From: Chara braunii
Lineage: Eukaryota > Streptophyta > Charophyceae > Charales > Characeae
Length of the DNA: 40,019 bases
Assembly (NCBI GenBank): GCA_003427395.1
Contig: BFEA01000585.1
Span: 609,299-649,317 of the forward strand
Direction: 5' to 3'
In this document: one piece after another, positions 29,540 to 39,160 of the stretch
How the letters are laid out: the number at the start of each line of letters is the position of its first letter
How positions within the stretch are numbered: the first letter of the stretch is position 1
The notes under the pieces: model-generated
The model's input: the letters and a program-made list of their open reading frames with translations, nothing else
Database searches by the model: none
Told to the model about the DNA's origin: nothing
Position numbers and translations under genes: made by a program

Positions 29540-29900
29540 CCCACTATGGTGGGGAAGTACTGCCGAAAAATTACAGCGACAGTTCTGGTCTTTACTGCGG
29601 CGGTACCGAAGTGCTGCCGAATTTCTGCGGCGGCGGCACAAGCTTTTACTGCGGTGGTATCGAAGTGCTGCCGAATTTCTGCGGCGGCGGCACAAGCTTT
29701 TTACTGCGGTGATACCGAGGTGATGCAAAAATTCTACGGCGGCAATTCTGGTTTTTTCGGCAGTAGTGGAAAAGTGTTGTCGAAATTTTACAGTGGTAAT
29801 TCCGGATTTTTCGGCGGTAGTGGGAAAGTGCTGTCGAAATTCTACAGCGTCAGTTCCGGGTTTTTCAACGGTGAGGCGAAAGCGCTGTGAAAATTTTACG
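29540..29900 (+). repeat. Decaying tandem array with GTGCTGCCGAAATT core
   Basis: About seven units of 52-62 bases. Two adjacent units near 29,606-29,700 are almost identical (GAAGTGCTGCCGAATTTCTG then CGGCGGCGGCAC), and later units read GGAAAGTGCTGTCGAAATT. The core equals the GGGAAGCGCTGCCGAAATTT motif of the inner arms. The 114-residue repeated frame is a shadow, as both strands are open through the repeats. Confidence 0.8.
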
Positions 29901-31150
29901 GCGGCGACGCAAAGTTACCAACGGTGATAGTTATACATTGAGCGGCAACCAGACGTTGGTTCAGGGAAGGTGCCACTATAGTGGAGGATTTGAGGTAACG
30001 TGAATTTAATGGCGCAATAACGCAGTGACGACAAAAGCAATTGGCGGTGACACTTACTGAAAAGTAAGTGAGGTGGTGTTGTGACAGGTGGTCGCAGCAA
30101 GAGAATAGTGTCGATCACTTTGGTGACGACTGGAGACGACCACCGTCATATCTACAAGAGCGTAATTTTATACGGTCTTCTTGAGTGCACCGTACTACTT
30201 CACTCAAGGTCAGTGGTCAGTTAATCTGATTCAGCTCCCTACACACCTGTGTAAACCCACACTTGCTTGACTCTGGTTCTCTGAACGTTCATTAGAAAGG
30301 AAAAGGAGATGTGTGTTTGCCTGTATGAAGGAGAATCTGACAATGACAAAGGGTTGTATGGTGGGCTATGTGTGGCTTGGTTTGATTGCGGGTATGGCAT
30401 GTGTACTGAGATGGATGAGGGTGACGATGGTGAAAGAATGGTTGTCTTTTCATCTCTATGCTGATGGATGCGTGTAAACTATAGTGAAAAGAAGACGACG
30501 AAAAATAATCGATCACAAAGAACAGAAAACAGGGATGGACATAGATTTTCTCCCAAGGTCACCTATTTTTTCCCGAATGACTTCTTCGTCTATGCCCGTC
30601 TGTCTGAATGACTTTCTTTTCTGTGTTCTTTCTTTCTTTCGTCTAAGTTACTCTTGACGTCAGGCAGCAGGAGTTGTTTGTCCGCCGTGTAGGTGTTTTT
30701 TCCTTTCTCTAAGAGGCATCTGGGGCGGGGGTTCGTTGCTTTAGGGGCCGACCCTGTTATCGACTCACGGTGGACTGCTTGCGGGGATGTACCATGCCGA
30801 TTCGGTGGAGACGGCCTGACTTCTCGGATCCAAGTCTTATGCTCGGGCGAGGAGGAGGAGTATCCCAGACCACCTCCTAGGGGATGGACAAAAGTGTCTG
30901 CACGGACGGACTCAAAGCTCTTGGTGCTTTGCGTAATGAGAAACTGCTATAGTTTACTATTTTTTTATTGTCATATTAGGTGTCATCGACATATGGGGAA
31001 CTGGTGCCATAAGCAGCCCAGCTCATGTCCTACTAGCTTAACGGGGTACATTTAGATACTCCTGACGTGGTTGGTCGTGTCATAAGAAACACGAGTCAGA
31101 AAGAAGATAAATAACTGAATAATATTCAGGGATAAAGGTTTAACCGAAAC
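29901..31150. other. Region upstream of the protein-like units, no supported gene
   Basis: Includes a 120-residue frame at 30,693-31,055 with a C/R-rich, unconvincing composition. A promoter or 5' exon for the downstream units might lie here, but nothing identifies it. Confidence 0.35.
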
Positions 31151-31172
31151 ACAATCGTCTTCTCTTTTTCAG

Positions 31173-31682
31173 ATGGCTATGAGATATACGGACTTGTTCC
31201 TTTTCAGCGACCGAGACCTGGCGAATGAAAGATTTGAACTTCAAAGGCATAATGGAGAAAGAGTAGAGAGGATTGGACGACTCGTTTATGACCCGTCTGA
31301 ACAATTTTTCGAGATTGACGTTCCTCGATTCTGGAGTGGGAGCGCGCGGAATCCTCCCAGACGACTTATATTTAGGACAGGGTCTGACTTGGATATTATT
31401 CATTATGAGTTGTCACCACCATTGCCCGAACGCGACTTCGTCAATATGAACTTGGTAATACTGCAACCCTACGAGCTCAATCCACGAGTGGACGAAACTG
31501 CGGAAATAAGGTTGATGTTCGTTCGATACGTGCTTTAGCTAAACGATCGACAATGGTTTTTCTTCGGTATATACTTCGTAGAATGGGTGCGAGCCAATAG
31601 GTTCGCACTCGTAGACATCGAGTCATTATACGATGATGATTTGGAGGCTGAGGCGGATGAAATAGAGGAACATCTACACGAC
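31173..31682 (+). pseudogene. Protein-like unit 1 of a tandem family, unrecognised
   Basis: An ATG directly follows CTCTTTTTCAG, a good 3' splice-site string. The frame runs 121 codons to a TAG at 31,536, then stays open in the same frame for 48 codons to TAA at 31,683, about 170 codons in all. The composition is that of a real protein: IGRLVYDPSEQFFEIDVPRF near residues 41-60, ELSPPLPERDFV near 86-97, then after the TAG WFFFGIYFVEWVRANRFALV and an acidic tail ending EEIEEHLHD-like. Units 2 and 3 keep these landmarks. Either the TAG is a mutation, or it lies in an intron (GTGCTT at 31,530 to CAG at 31,709 would splice in frame). I recognise no family. Confidence 0.5.
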
Positions 31683-31709
31683 TAATTCTGACTTTGTTTT
31701 GATACGCAG

Positions 31710-32260
31710 ATGCCTGGAGCTCGAAGAGATTTGACAATCCCGAGGTATCTGCTAATTCGTGATACGCCTGAGGAGGACATTATCAGAGGAGGACATTTCA
31801 GAGGAGCAGAGCAGTTGTTGCGAGTTCGAGATGATTCTCCTATTGATTAGATCGGCTTCGTTGGACTACTCCGAAATGGCGAGGGATTTTTCCCTATTAC
31901 TCGCGCGGATTTTCGGACAAACACTGCTCGAACTCGCGATGAACTTTTTTTGTTATACATTGTATTTCCACCGCGCGAGTAATCTCCATTGTCTCTCTCG
32001 AGTCATTGTGAGTATCAAAATTACCTCGTCCGGCAGACGTTTCGGCGTCATCCGGATCCGGGACACTGAGACACGAAATTTATTTGGACTCAGTCGACCC
32101 TTCCGAGTTATATTATGGAGACTAGCTTCGCGGATGGTCTCTTTCTACAACACTCAGATTGTTAGAGTCATACGATGTGGACGAATGTCTACCCTGATAT
32201 TTGACAACGACGAGCTGGCGCGTCTGGATTCATTGGAGGCACAGGTGCGTGGCGGGCGAT
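31710..32260 (+). pseudogene. Protein-like unit 2 of the tandem family, frameshifted
   Basis: An ATG follows GATACGCAG, 24 bases after the unit 1 TAA and in the same frame. The frame reads MPGARRDLTIPRYLLIRDTP, meets TAG at 31,848, then continues IGFVGLLRNGEGFFPITRAD to TAA at 31,980. The segment aligns with IGRLVYD...FFEID of unit 1. Beyond 31,980 the likeness to unit 1 moves to another frame (ELYYGD, a TAG, then LRGWSLSTTLRLLESYDVDE), matching FFFGIYFVEW...DIESLYDDD. One frameshift and three or more stops make this a pseudogene. The alternative 167-codon open frame from 31,759 matches unit 1 poorly and is likely a shadow. Confidence 0.45.
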
Positions 32261-32310
32261 AAATCTACCAGGGTTAGACATCGTCTTCTGAAATCTTACT
32301 TGGGTTTCAG

Positions 32311-32813
32311 TAAACACATCGCATAGACTCGGTCCCGTTGAGGAAACCATAAGACTTATGGTTTCACGAGGTAATTTCAAAACAAAAACACTTTATATAG
32401 ATAGGACCACCGGAAGGATGGTATTCAGATTACCCCGATGATTTCACTATCATGCGTATGCATTGAGGGGTAATTGTTCGCATAAAAATAAGCTGAATAA
32501 AGTAAAAAGCGAACGTTTGAAAAAAATGTTAAGTGTAATGACGATGACAGAACAACGGAAGGCAGAACCTTTCGTGCTAAGTAACTTGGTATTGGAGATG
32601 GATACTCCATCATTCGTGGAACAAAAAAAGTAATTATTGTCCAGGATGACAAAGCGACCAACAAAATTGTCACTCGCTCCTCCAAGTAGTTGCATATGAT
32701 ACGGAAACGTGGTCGAACCGATAGTTCAAACATCGACCAGAAACCAGATCACTTGTTGATTTGCATGGTACCAGTGGTATTTACTTGCAGAAGTTATTCA
32801 TGACAAGTTTCAG
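32311..32813 (+). pseudogene. Protein-like unit 3 of the tandem family, several stops
   Basis: Follows TTGGGTTTCAG and has no ATG at the junction. One frame holds about 167 codons with stops TGA (32,439), TAA (32,631), and two more TGA. Between the stops it reads LYIDRTTGRMVFRLPR, EPFVLSNLVLEMDTPSFVE and WYQWYLLAEVIHDKF, which line up in order with LVYDPSEQFFEIDVPRF, RDFVNMNLVILQPYELNPRVDE and WFFFGIYFVEWVRANRF of unit 1. Length and order equal unit 1, so this is a decayed paralogue. Confidence 0.45.
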
Positions 32814-32892
32814 TAGTCATGATAGGAAGATCAGTCTTAGTTTATTTCTTTAAATTAATAGTCTTGGAACGACAATATAAATTTTTTTTCAG

Positions 32893-32961
32893 TCATACAG
32901 GTTGAAAAGAGACACTTTGGCAGATCAGCTCATCAAGTCAATGATTTGGATTGTGTGATTT
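32893..32961 (+). pseudogene. Possible start of a fourth unit
   Basis: After AATTTTTTTTCAG a frame of 22 codons (SYRLKRDTLADQLIKSMIWI...) runs to TGA. The spacing of the AG strings (537, 601 and 582 bases) fits a fourth repeat unit cut off by the repeat beginning near 33,030. Confidence 0.3.
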
Positions 32962-33029
32962 TGTTTTAAGGTATGGAGATTCTTGTTGTTTGATTGCTAG
33001 GGACTAAGGATCGTTTTCACGCTTGGTTG

Positions 33030-33500
33030 AAACTGTCCTAGTCGACCGGCGTACGCATCGTACTTGGGAGATCAACGCCTCAGGGAACGAACGACGCTCG
33101 GGTTCATTCAGCGTTTAGTCAAACAATTCCTATACTGCAGCGAGACGAGCAAACGCCCTCAGTTGATCTACCTCTACGATTGCATTTAAAAGCCTTCGCA
33201 CGTGGATCAGTAGCTCGGTAGGGATACGCCCTTAAGGGTGGTGACAACCCTTAGGGATGCAAGCTTATGCCCCGCGGAAACCTGTTCTGTCGTAGTTGAC
33301 CGTGGGATGTATAGTTGGCACACCTGGCTAGAGCGGCGAAGGAGCGAAGCAACCGCGTCCGTCTCGGCGGTTCACGGAATATTATGCGTCGTTCCCGAGT
33401 TGTCTCTTAGAGATATGTTTTAGGTAAACTCCTGCGTGACATGGCCGGGAGGACCCTCGTTTTTACGCAAGGGTCGATGCGTTCGACAACGCTCAATCTT
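33030..33500 (+). repeat. 350-bp structured module, copy 5
   Basis: GTCGACCGGCG, CTGCAGCGAGACGAGCAAACG, AGTAGCTCGGTAGGGATACG and GATGCGTTCGACAACGC landmarks. The hairpin at 33,229-33,256 pairs CCCTTAAGGGT with ACCCTTAGGG (one bulged T) around GGTGACA. Confidence 0.8.
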
Positions 33501-33539
33501 ATGCCTTTGCCCCCCCCTCAGAAAAAAACACGCACAGAA

Positions 33540-33790
33540 CTGGGTCTACGCAACTTAGAATATTCCCAACTTTGTTTTCAGCAACCCAAAAGAAACATCA
33601 GGATTCTGAGTCCTCCCAACTTAGGGTGCCCATCCTCCTGTCCAAAACCCCCAGAAAGAAACAGCGACTGGTCCGTCCAACTTAGGATAGGCCCAGCCCT
33701 GAAAAGACCATACATTCAGCCCAACAATCATAAATAAACATAGCATTGAGCCCACACCAACTTAAAGGAGCTCAACCTTGGGTTGACCCA
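33540..33790 (-). repeat. Decayed CCCAACTTAGGGTGCCC motifs
   Basis: Four weak copies (near 33,565, 33,618, 33,678 and 33,757) resemble the array of the right inner arm. This suggests a shortened right arm for the composite that starts at 25,853. Confidence 0.6.
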
Positions 33791-35109
33791 ACCAAAAGCA
33801 TGCAAACGCCTTCATCCCACCTTCCCCCCAGTTTATTCTGTCAGAACTCACTCGAAGGAAATGTCTGATTTCTCACGTACAATTGTTCATTTACCTTTCA
33901 CAATGCATGTCCTGACATACATAATAATAAAAGTAATATCCTCACATTATATTCAAATAACCCAAGGATAACAGTTAGAGGAAGGGATCACACGTGTCAG
34001 GCAAAATTATACCCGAGTGTTCCCTGCCTCCAGAACCCCGCCTGGGTTCCGGCAGAGCTCCCGCAATCGGTGGGCAGACCTCCCACAAGGTCTTGATGCA
34101 GACCTACGGGTTGCAATCCCGCCTCCCGCCTTCCTCTCGTAACTTTAGACTAGACTGAGAATAAGAAAGATAGTAGTAGAAAGTTCAGACCCTTGAGATC
34201 CAGTGGCAGGAGGGGTGCGCTCAGACTTACGGGAGAGGGCCTTGAAGTCTTGATTCTCCTGAGGGCCCCGCAATGGTGGCCAAACGCAAGTAAGCTGGCT
34301 GGACTGAAGCCAAGTCTCTGAGCGACGACCCTCTGACGGCCCTCAAAGCCGTCGTAGTAACCCTCTTCCCAAGGCCTGACCACACTCTCAACCCGCCATA
34401 CTCCGCCCCCTGATTAAAACGCAACTATGCAGCCTGGAAACACCGCCTTCAAATAGAGCACCCCCTGTGTTCTACCAAAAATACAGGTGACAGCAGCCAG
34501 ACTTTGGCAAAACACTGTACGCACAACAATCGCGTGCAATCGATGACGGTGCAACAGCCTTCCCGCTGGAGGCTCAGCTTAGTCAAGTGTACGGTGAGGG
34601 CCCTGCAAGTGTACTATAAATACACCAACAACATCTGAACGCGATGGCAACTCAAAAAGGTTGTATGTACAACAGCAACTCAGTCAACTCTAGGTCGTTA
34701 TCCCGCCAGCAGCACCACCCGGCATCCGCACATAACGGTTACCGAACAGAGGGAAACAACAACGCCTTAAAGAGGAAACAGCATCAGCAGCACCTCTTGA
34801 AGCAGTGATACTTGCCTTTCGCTGCTGAAACTAGCGGCAATACCAATCTGGCGCATAGCAGTAACACAGACGCCGGCTGCAGCGGTCGCCCCAAATTAAC
34901 AGCAGTTTTCCATAGCAAGCAGCGGCGTCTAGCTGCTGCTCCCTGCTACGAGAAACTGCAACCGAGTCAACAACCGAGTCTTCTGCGGAGAACCATAGTA
35001 CCCCCACTAACGGACGGCCTGTCAACTTTAGTAGAGGCCAAACGTACTTCAGCATCAACAATAAGGAGCACCAGTCTGGTGCTGGGATGAGGACTCAGTA
35101 GAACGTCGG

Positions 35110-35265
35110 TAAAAAAAAAAAAAAAAACAGCAGTCACGTACACTGACGTCTCAAGAGTAATAGTGGTATTAGGGGGGGGGGGGGAAATAGCCAGACCCAG
35201 AAAAAAATAGTAGCAAGGTTTTGTAAAAGAAGGAGAAAAGAAAAAAAGAAAAAAAAAAAAAAGAA
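35110..35265. repeat. Homopolymer cluster: A16, G13, A-rich
   Basis: A run at about 35,111-35,127, G13 at 35,172-35,184 and interrupted A runs to 35,265. These lengths are error-prone. Confidence 0.9.
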
Positions 35266-35494
35266 AAACCCGAAACCACAGCAGCGGTATGGCAGCAGCC
35301 CCAGCAATCCCCAGTGAGTCACGCGCAGTAGAAAACATGCACAGCAATCCGCCGGTCCGTAGTTGTTGAAAGGCAGACTGGGACACAGATGCTATGCTGC
35401 CTGAGCATCATGAGATCCTAAGGGCTCAGCTACAGTCTGCTCTTGGGCAGCATCAGCAATAACCTGCAACTGTCGCTTCTTCAGGCTGTCACCG

Positions 35495-35560
35495 AGTCCA
35501 GGTAAGTGTTACTCTCTCTCCCTTCAACTTCTCTCCCACCTACTCGCGTACTGTGCTAGC
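35495..35560 (+). promoter_or_regulatory. 5' splice-site-like string with pyrimidine tract
   Basis: GTCCAGGTAAGTGTTACTC followed by C/T-rich sequence. The same arrangement occurs at about 36,010. No matching exon is identified, so use is unproven. Confidence 0.3.
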
Positions 35561-36118
35561 CCCTTATCTTGTCATTTCGGCTTCCACTATTCTGCTCATC
35601 TCCTCGCAAATGGCAACATCCTATTGATGCACCTAGCCTTACCAACGACCTGGCCCAGACCACTCATCCATTAGTGTCAGTCTCAGGTCTCTCTAGGAAC
35701 AGCTGCAGTTGCCTTGCTGACACAGCACACCTTGCCAGGCAATCACAATCCGTTCAGCTGTTGGCTGCAGCAGCTACGCCCTTCTGAACACAGCCAGCCA
35801 TATGGGCGACCGGTTTGTTGCCATCATTCTTCACAAGCTTAGACAACCATGGTAGCCTGCGGTTGCGGCTCACAACCTGCTACCGTAGTTTGCCAAGGGG
35901 CAACAACTTCTGGTGTAAAAAAAAAAACAAAAAAAACACTAAGAGTGAATCTCTCGCAAGAATATGACTAAGTACCCTGGCTTAGGTACGAAAGGGTCTC
36001 CTGCTGATATACGGTAAGTTACATTCGCTCCTTTCCCTGTCCTCTGTCTCCCCTCTCTCACCCAATGCTCCTGGTCGATAGTTTGGCCAGGTTCATTCGT
36101 CCTTACCCTCTTCTATGA

Positions 36119-36215
36119 GGGTGTGCAAATGTAGAGGGCGCACCACCGCGTCACTATGACTGACAAGGGTGTGCAAATGTAGAGGGCGCACCACCGCGTC
36201 ACTATGACTGACAAG
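36119..36215. repeat. Perfect 48-bp tandem duplication
   Basis: GGGTGTGCAAATGTAGAGGG...ATGACTGACAAG occurs twice without a mismatch, offset 48. Much more similar than any other repeat here, so it is very recent or an assembly error. Confidence 0.95.
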
Positions 36216-36703
36216 CGACTCCCGTGATGTCGGATCCCCTAGCGTAGGCAACCTTCGGGGCAGGAACCACTACCATGGGGGAGATGGCCACGGCTACCAC
36301 GTAGAACCAAATTGCCACGATCACGAGGAAGAAGACCCCTGATGGTGGGATGGTGGGCAGCGAGCAATGAGGGGAGAACAACGCCTCCACGCCCTAGATG
36401 ACCGGCAATCAATCCACGATGATGGCACGATTTGCAGCCCGCCTTTTCACTCATAACAATACGTGCAACGACGAGAATGAATCTGCCCAGAAAAACTGGG
36501 AAGGTACACCTCGCACGCAGCACCTAACCCCTATAGCAAAAAAAACACCCATTATCTTCAAGATCCGGCTTCACCATTGGATTCGCCTGCCATCAAAACC
36601 TCATAAAAGTGTCTTAGTTCACAAGAATCGGTCGAGAAACGACCGAACCACTCGATTTTTCCTTCGAGCTCTCCTCCCCATCGCCACCTCCGCGTGCTTT
36701 CCT

Positions 36704-36735
36704 TCGACAGTACCTGGCGCAAAACAGCGCCCAGG
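36704..36735. repeat. ACCTGGCGC/GCGCCCAGGT covarying hairpin
   Basis: One of four related hairpins: here ACCTGG/CCAGGT, ACCCGG/CCGGGT at about 37,630, ACCAGGC/GCC-GAT (weakened) at about 37,812, and TCTGGC/GGCCAGG in the left arm. Each has a CGCGAAA-like interior, and the three right-arm copies are followed by T/C-rich sequence. Confidence 0.7.
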
Positions 36736-36748
36736 TTCTTCTTGCCTC

Positions 36749-36751
<3 letters not shown>

Positions 36752-36797
<46 letters not shown>
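36752..36797. repeat. (CT)n microsatellite
   Basis: Uninterrupted CT dinucleotides just after the hairpin at 36,704. Confidence 0.97.
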
Positions 36798-36802
<5 letters not shown>

Positions 36803-36989
36803 TCGTGGCCAACCTTATGCTACTTCCACCAACAAAAACCACAGAATTAGATGAATCTGTCCTTGGAGTTCGGGCAGGTTCATTCCATACTTACACCACA
36901 ACTAACTACTACTTTCGGGCGCAGCCCCTGCATATGGCACCGTCGAATCCGCTCCCCCACCTCCAAATCTACCGACGATATCGCATTTA

Positions 36990-37545
36990 CGACGGCCAAA
37001 CACCTCGGAATAGAGTTTTCCCGCACTCGATTCCTTCGAAAAATCGAGTGGGAGAGCCGTTTTCTGGTCCCGCCATAACTCGGCGCACCCCCCCCCCACA
37101 TCTAACTTCTATCCTACTAACTTTCTTCCTTATCTAACTCTTCCCTTTGGTTCGCTCCGCCCCAAAATCTCATATTGACACTTTACCTCGCCCGAGTCTG
37201 TCGACAATCGGGCGAGGTACACCAGTTCGCCTTCTTTCTCATCCTACTCCCGCCACAGCCCCGGCGCACCTATTTCCCGACTAACCTCTCTTCTTAGTAA
37301 TCCAATGGCCAAACTGACCCTACCGTGTGGTTCGCCCAGCATCATTACCCCAAATATGCCCTTTACTTCGCCCGTTCCCGTTAAGGAACGGGCGAGTTGT
37401 GGCTCCCTTACCCCGCCATAGCCACTTCTTCGCGCACGCCCTTCTCTACTAACCTCCAAAACCACTAACTCTCCTCTAAAACTAACCTCACAGCCTGATT
37501 CGCCCTACCCCAAAATCTCTATCTGATCCCTCTGTTCACTTAAAT
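36990..37545 (+). repeat. About 178-bp tandem unit with covarying hairpin, 3 copies
   Basis: Units each start with a hairpin: CACTCGAT/ATCGAGTG at 37,025, CCTCGCCCGA/TCGGGCGAGG at 37,189 and CGCCCGTTCC/GGAACGGGCG at 37,371. Each continues with CCCGCCATA..., CGGCGCACC, CTAACTT and CGCCCCAAAATCTC. The left arm has one unit (3,570-3,960) whose hairpin pairs CTCGCC with GGCGAG. Confidence 0.75.
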
Positions 37546-37614
37546 CCATGGAGTATCGCCAATACTCTCCGTTTTCTGGCCGCGCCCTGGCTCACCGTCC
37601 CGCCATCTCTGTTT

Positions 37615-37850
37615 CTCAGTGTATCGGATGTACCCGGCGCGAAAATGCGTCCGGGTTCTTTCACTTTTTCCTCGTTGCCACAGCGGCCAGCCCGGTCTCT
37701 CTCAGCCGTGTCACCGCCAGGGCCGACTGCGACCCACATCGCACAGATGGCGTCCAAACCCGTTCTTTCTCCTCCCCATCGTTCTCACCTTCGTCCCTTT
37801 TCCTTCGGATGTACCAGGCGCAAAATAGAGCCAGATTCATGCTGTTCTTT
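37615..37850. repeat. Two further GATGTACC-GGCGC hairpins
   Basis: At about 37,626-37,655 ACCCGGCGC pairs with GCGTCCGGGT around GAAAAT. At about 37,808-37,835 a weaker version is present. Frames of up to 149 residues here are arginine/serine/proline-rich shadows. Confidence 0.7.
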
Positions 37851-38197
37851 CTCTCTGTTGCTCGCTGTCTGGGCTCTCCGCCCCTTCGCACGCCTGACAC
37901 TCTGCTTCCTCGCCTCACTGCCAGGGCGCCCGTTGCCCACTGCGCCAATGCCTGCCCACAACCTCAGCGCCCAAGTACACTCCACTCTCCCGACTAACGC
38001 TGCCTCCCGGCAGCGCTCGGTCGGGGAAGTCCCTGCAGCTGATCGATCGGCCTGTCTCTCTGCCGCCCGCTACGACTGATATCGGTCCAAGCTCCAACCA
38101 TCCTGAGGGAAGCCTCGGAGGGAGCCAACTTCTAAATAGCTCAGTCTCTCAGCCTTATACCCGGCGGCCGACGACCCGGGTCTGTATTTCAACGGTT

Positions 38198-38218
38198 CAG
38201 TGGTGTATCCACTGAACT
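38198..38218. repeat. Conserved 8-bp-stem hairpin, right-arm copy
   Basis: TTCAGTGG and CCACTGAA around TGTAT; exact reverse complement of the left-arm hairpin at 2,774. Confidence 0.85.
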
Positions 38219-38499
38219 AGGCTCTTGGCCCTCACGGCCGGTCCGGTACCGGCACCGGCCGCAGCCCAACTCGGGAAAAGTGAAAAATAAAAATACAGAA
38301 AAATAAAAATAAAAATAGAAACAATGAGAAATGGAAAGGGGGATGGGGTAAGAAGCACGAGGAGGGAAGGACCGTTGGAACTCTGTCCTTGGTCCTGCCT
38401 ATCGGGCCCGCTGTCGGACTCCCCCACAAAACTAAAAGGGATAGTCCCACAAGACCCTCAACCCCTCACTTCGCTCCATAGTGCTCCTCCACTGCTCCA

Positions 38500-38605
38500 C
38501 TGCTGGTTGTTGGCTTCAATCCTACAATCCACCTGGTAAAATTCTACCACTATAACCAATAGGGATAAGCCCAAGCCTAAATAAGTTATGCGCAACCGGG
38601 TATGT
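38500..38605 (-). repeat. tRNA-derived core, right-arm copy
   Basis: On the minus strand GGGCTTATCCCTATTGGTTA resembles box A and GTAGGATTGAAGCC resembles box B, matching 2,375-2,485. Confidence 0.6.
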
Positions 38606-39160
38606 GAATGGTAACAATGGCCAGCTTGGGCTTGCAGCAGCAGTGTTAAGGCTGCCGCTTCACTTCCCCTCCAATCCCACGGCCTCGTACGCGCGCACAC
38701 GCCGTCGGGGACCGGACCTTGCTCGGCTTATCACACTTGTGCCCCCCATAATGCCCCGCAAAGGCCACCGCTTGCGTCTACGGTTCCTACGCACCGACAC
38801 TTGCTGTATGAAGGGGTAACTTTTCCCCTTTGGCTACCGTCGCACATGCAGCACAAGTATGCCGCCACCTAGCAAATCTACCTCCGATGGCGCATGCCGT
38901 ATGAACGCAGGTGCACCATGGTCAGTTCAATAAAAGAAACCTTTCCTGGCTTCACTCAAAGTCCAAAAATGTTGTCTGCGGACACGCCGACTCTATAGCA
39001 TCAAGAGAAAAAAACATCACGCGCGCCTCAAAACTGCGCGCCTACACACTCTCTACTTCCTGTCAACCATTCAGTCAACGCGAACCAAACACAACCACAA
39101 CTTCGCCCGGTATACTCAACTTCTGACCAAACCTTATTTTCTGTCACATGCAAAAACCAG

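Noticed and set aside
29546-29890. 114-residue frame with internal repeats (AAAAQAF, GNSGFFG)
   Set aside because: It translates a tandem DNA array whose unit lengths are not all multiples of three, and the opposite strand is open too.
31759-32262. 167-residue open frame as the true gene
   Set aside because: It is longer than the alternative frame, but the other frames align in order with units 1 and 3, while this one does not.
37548-38079. Overlapping frames of 149 and 144 residues
   Set aside because: Arginine/serine/proline-rich products of a GC-rich repeat in several overlapping frames; no conservation in the left arm.
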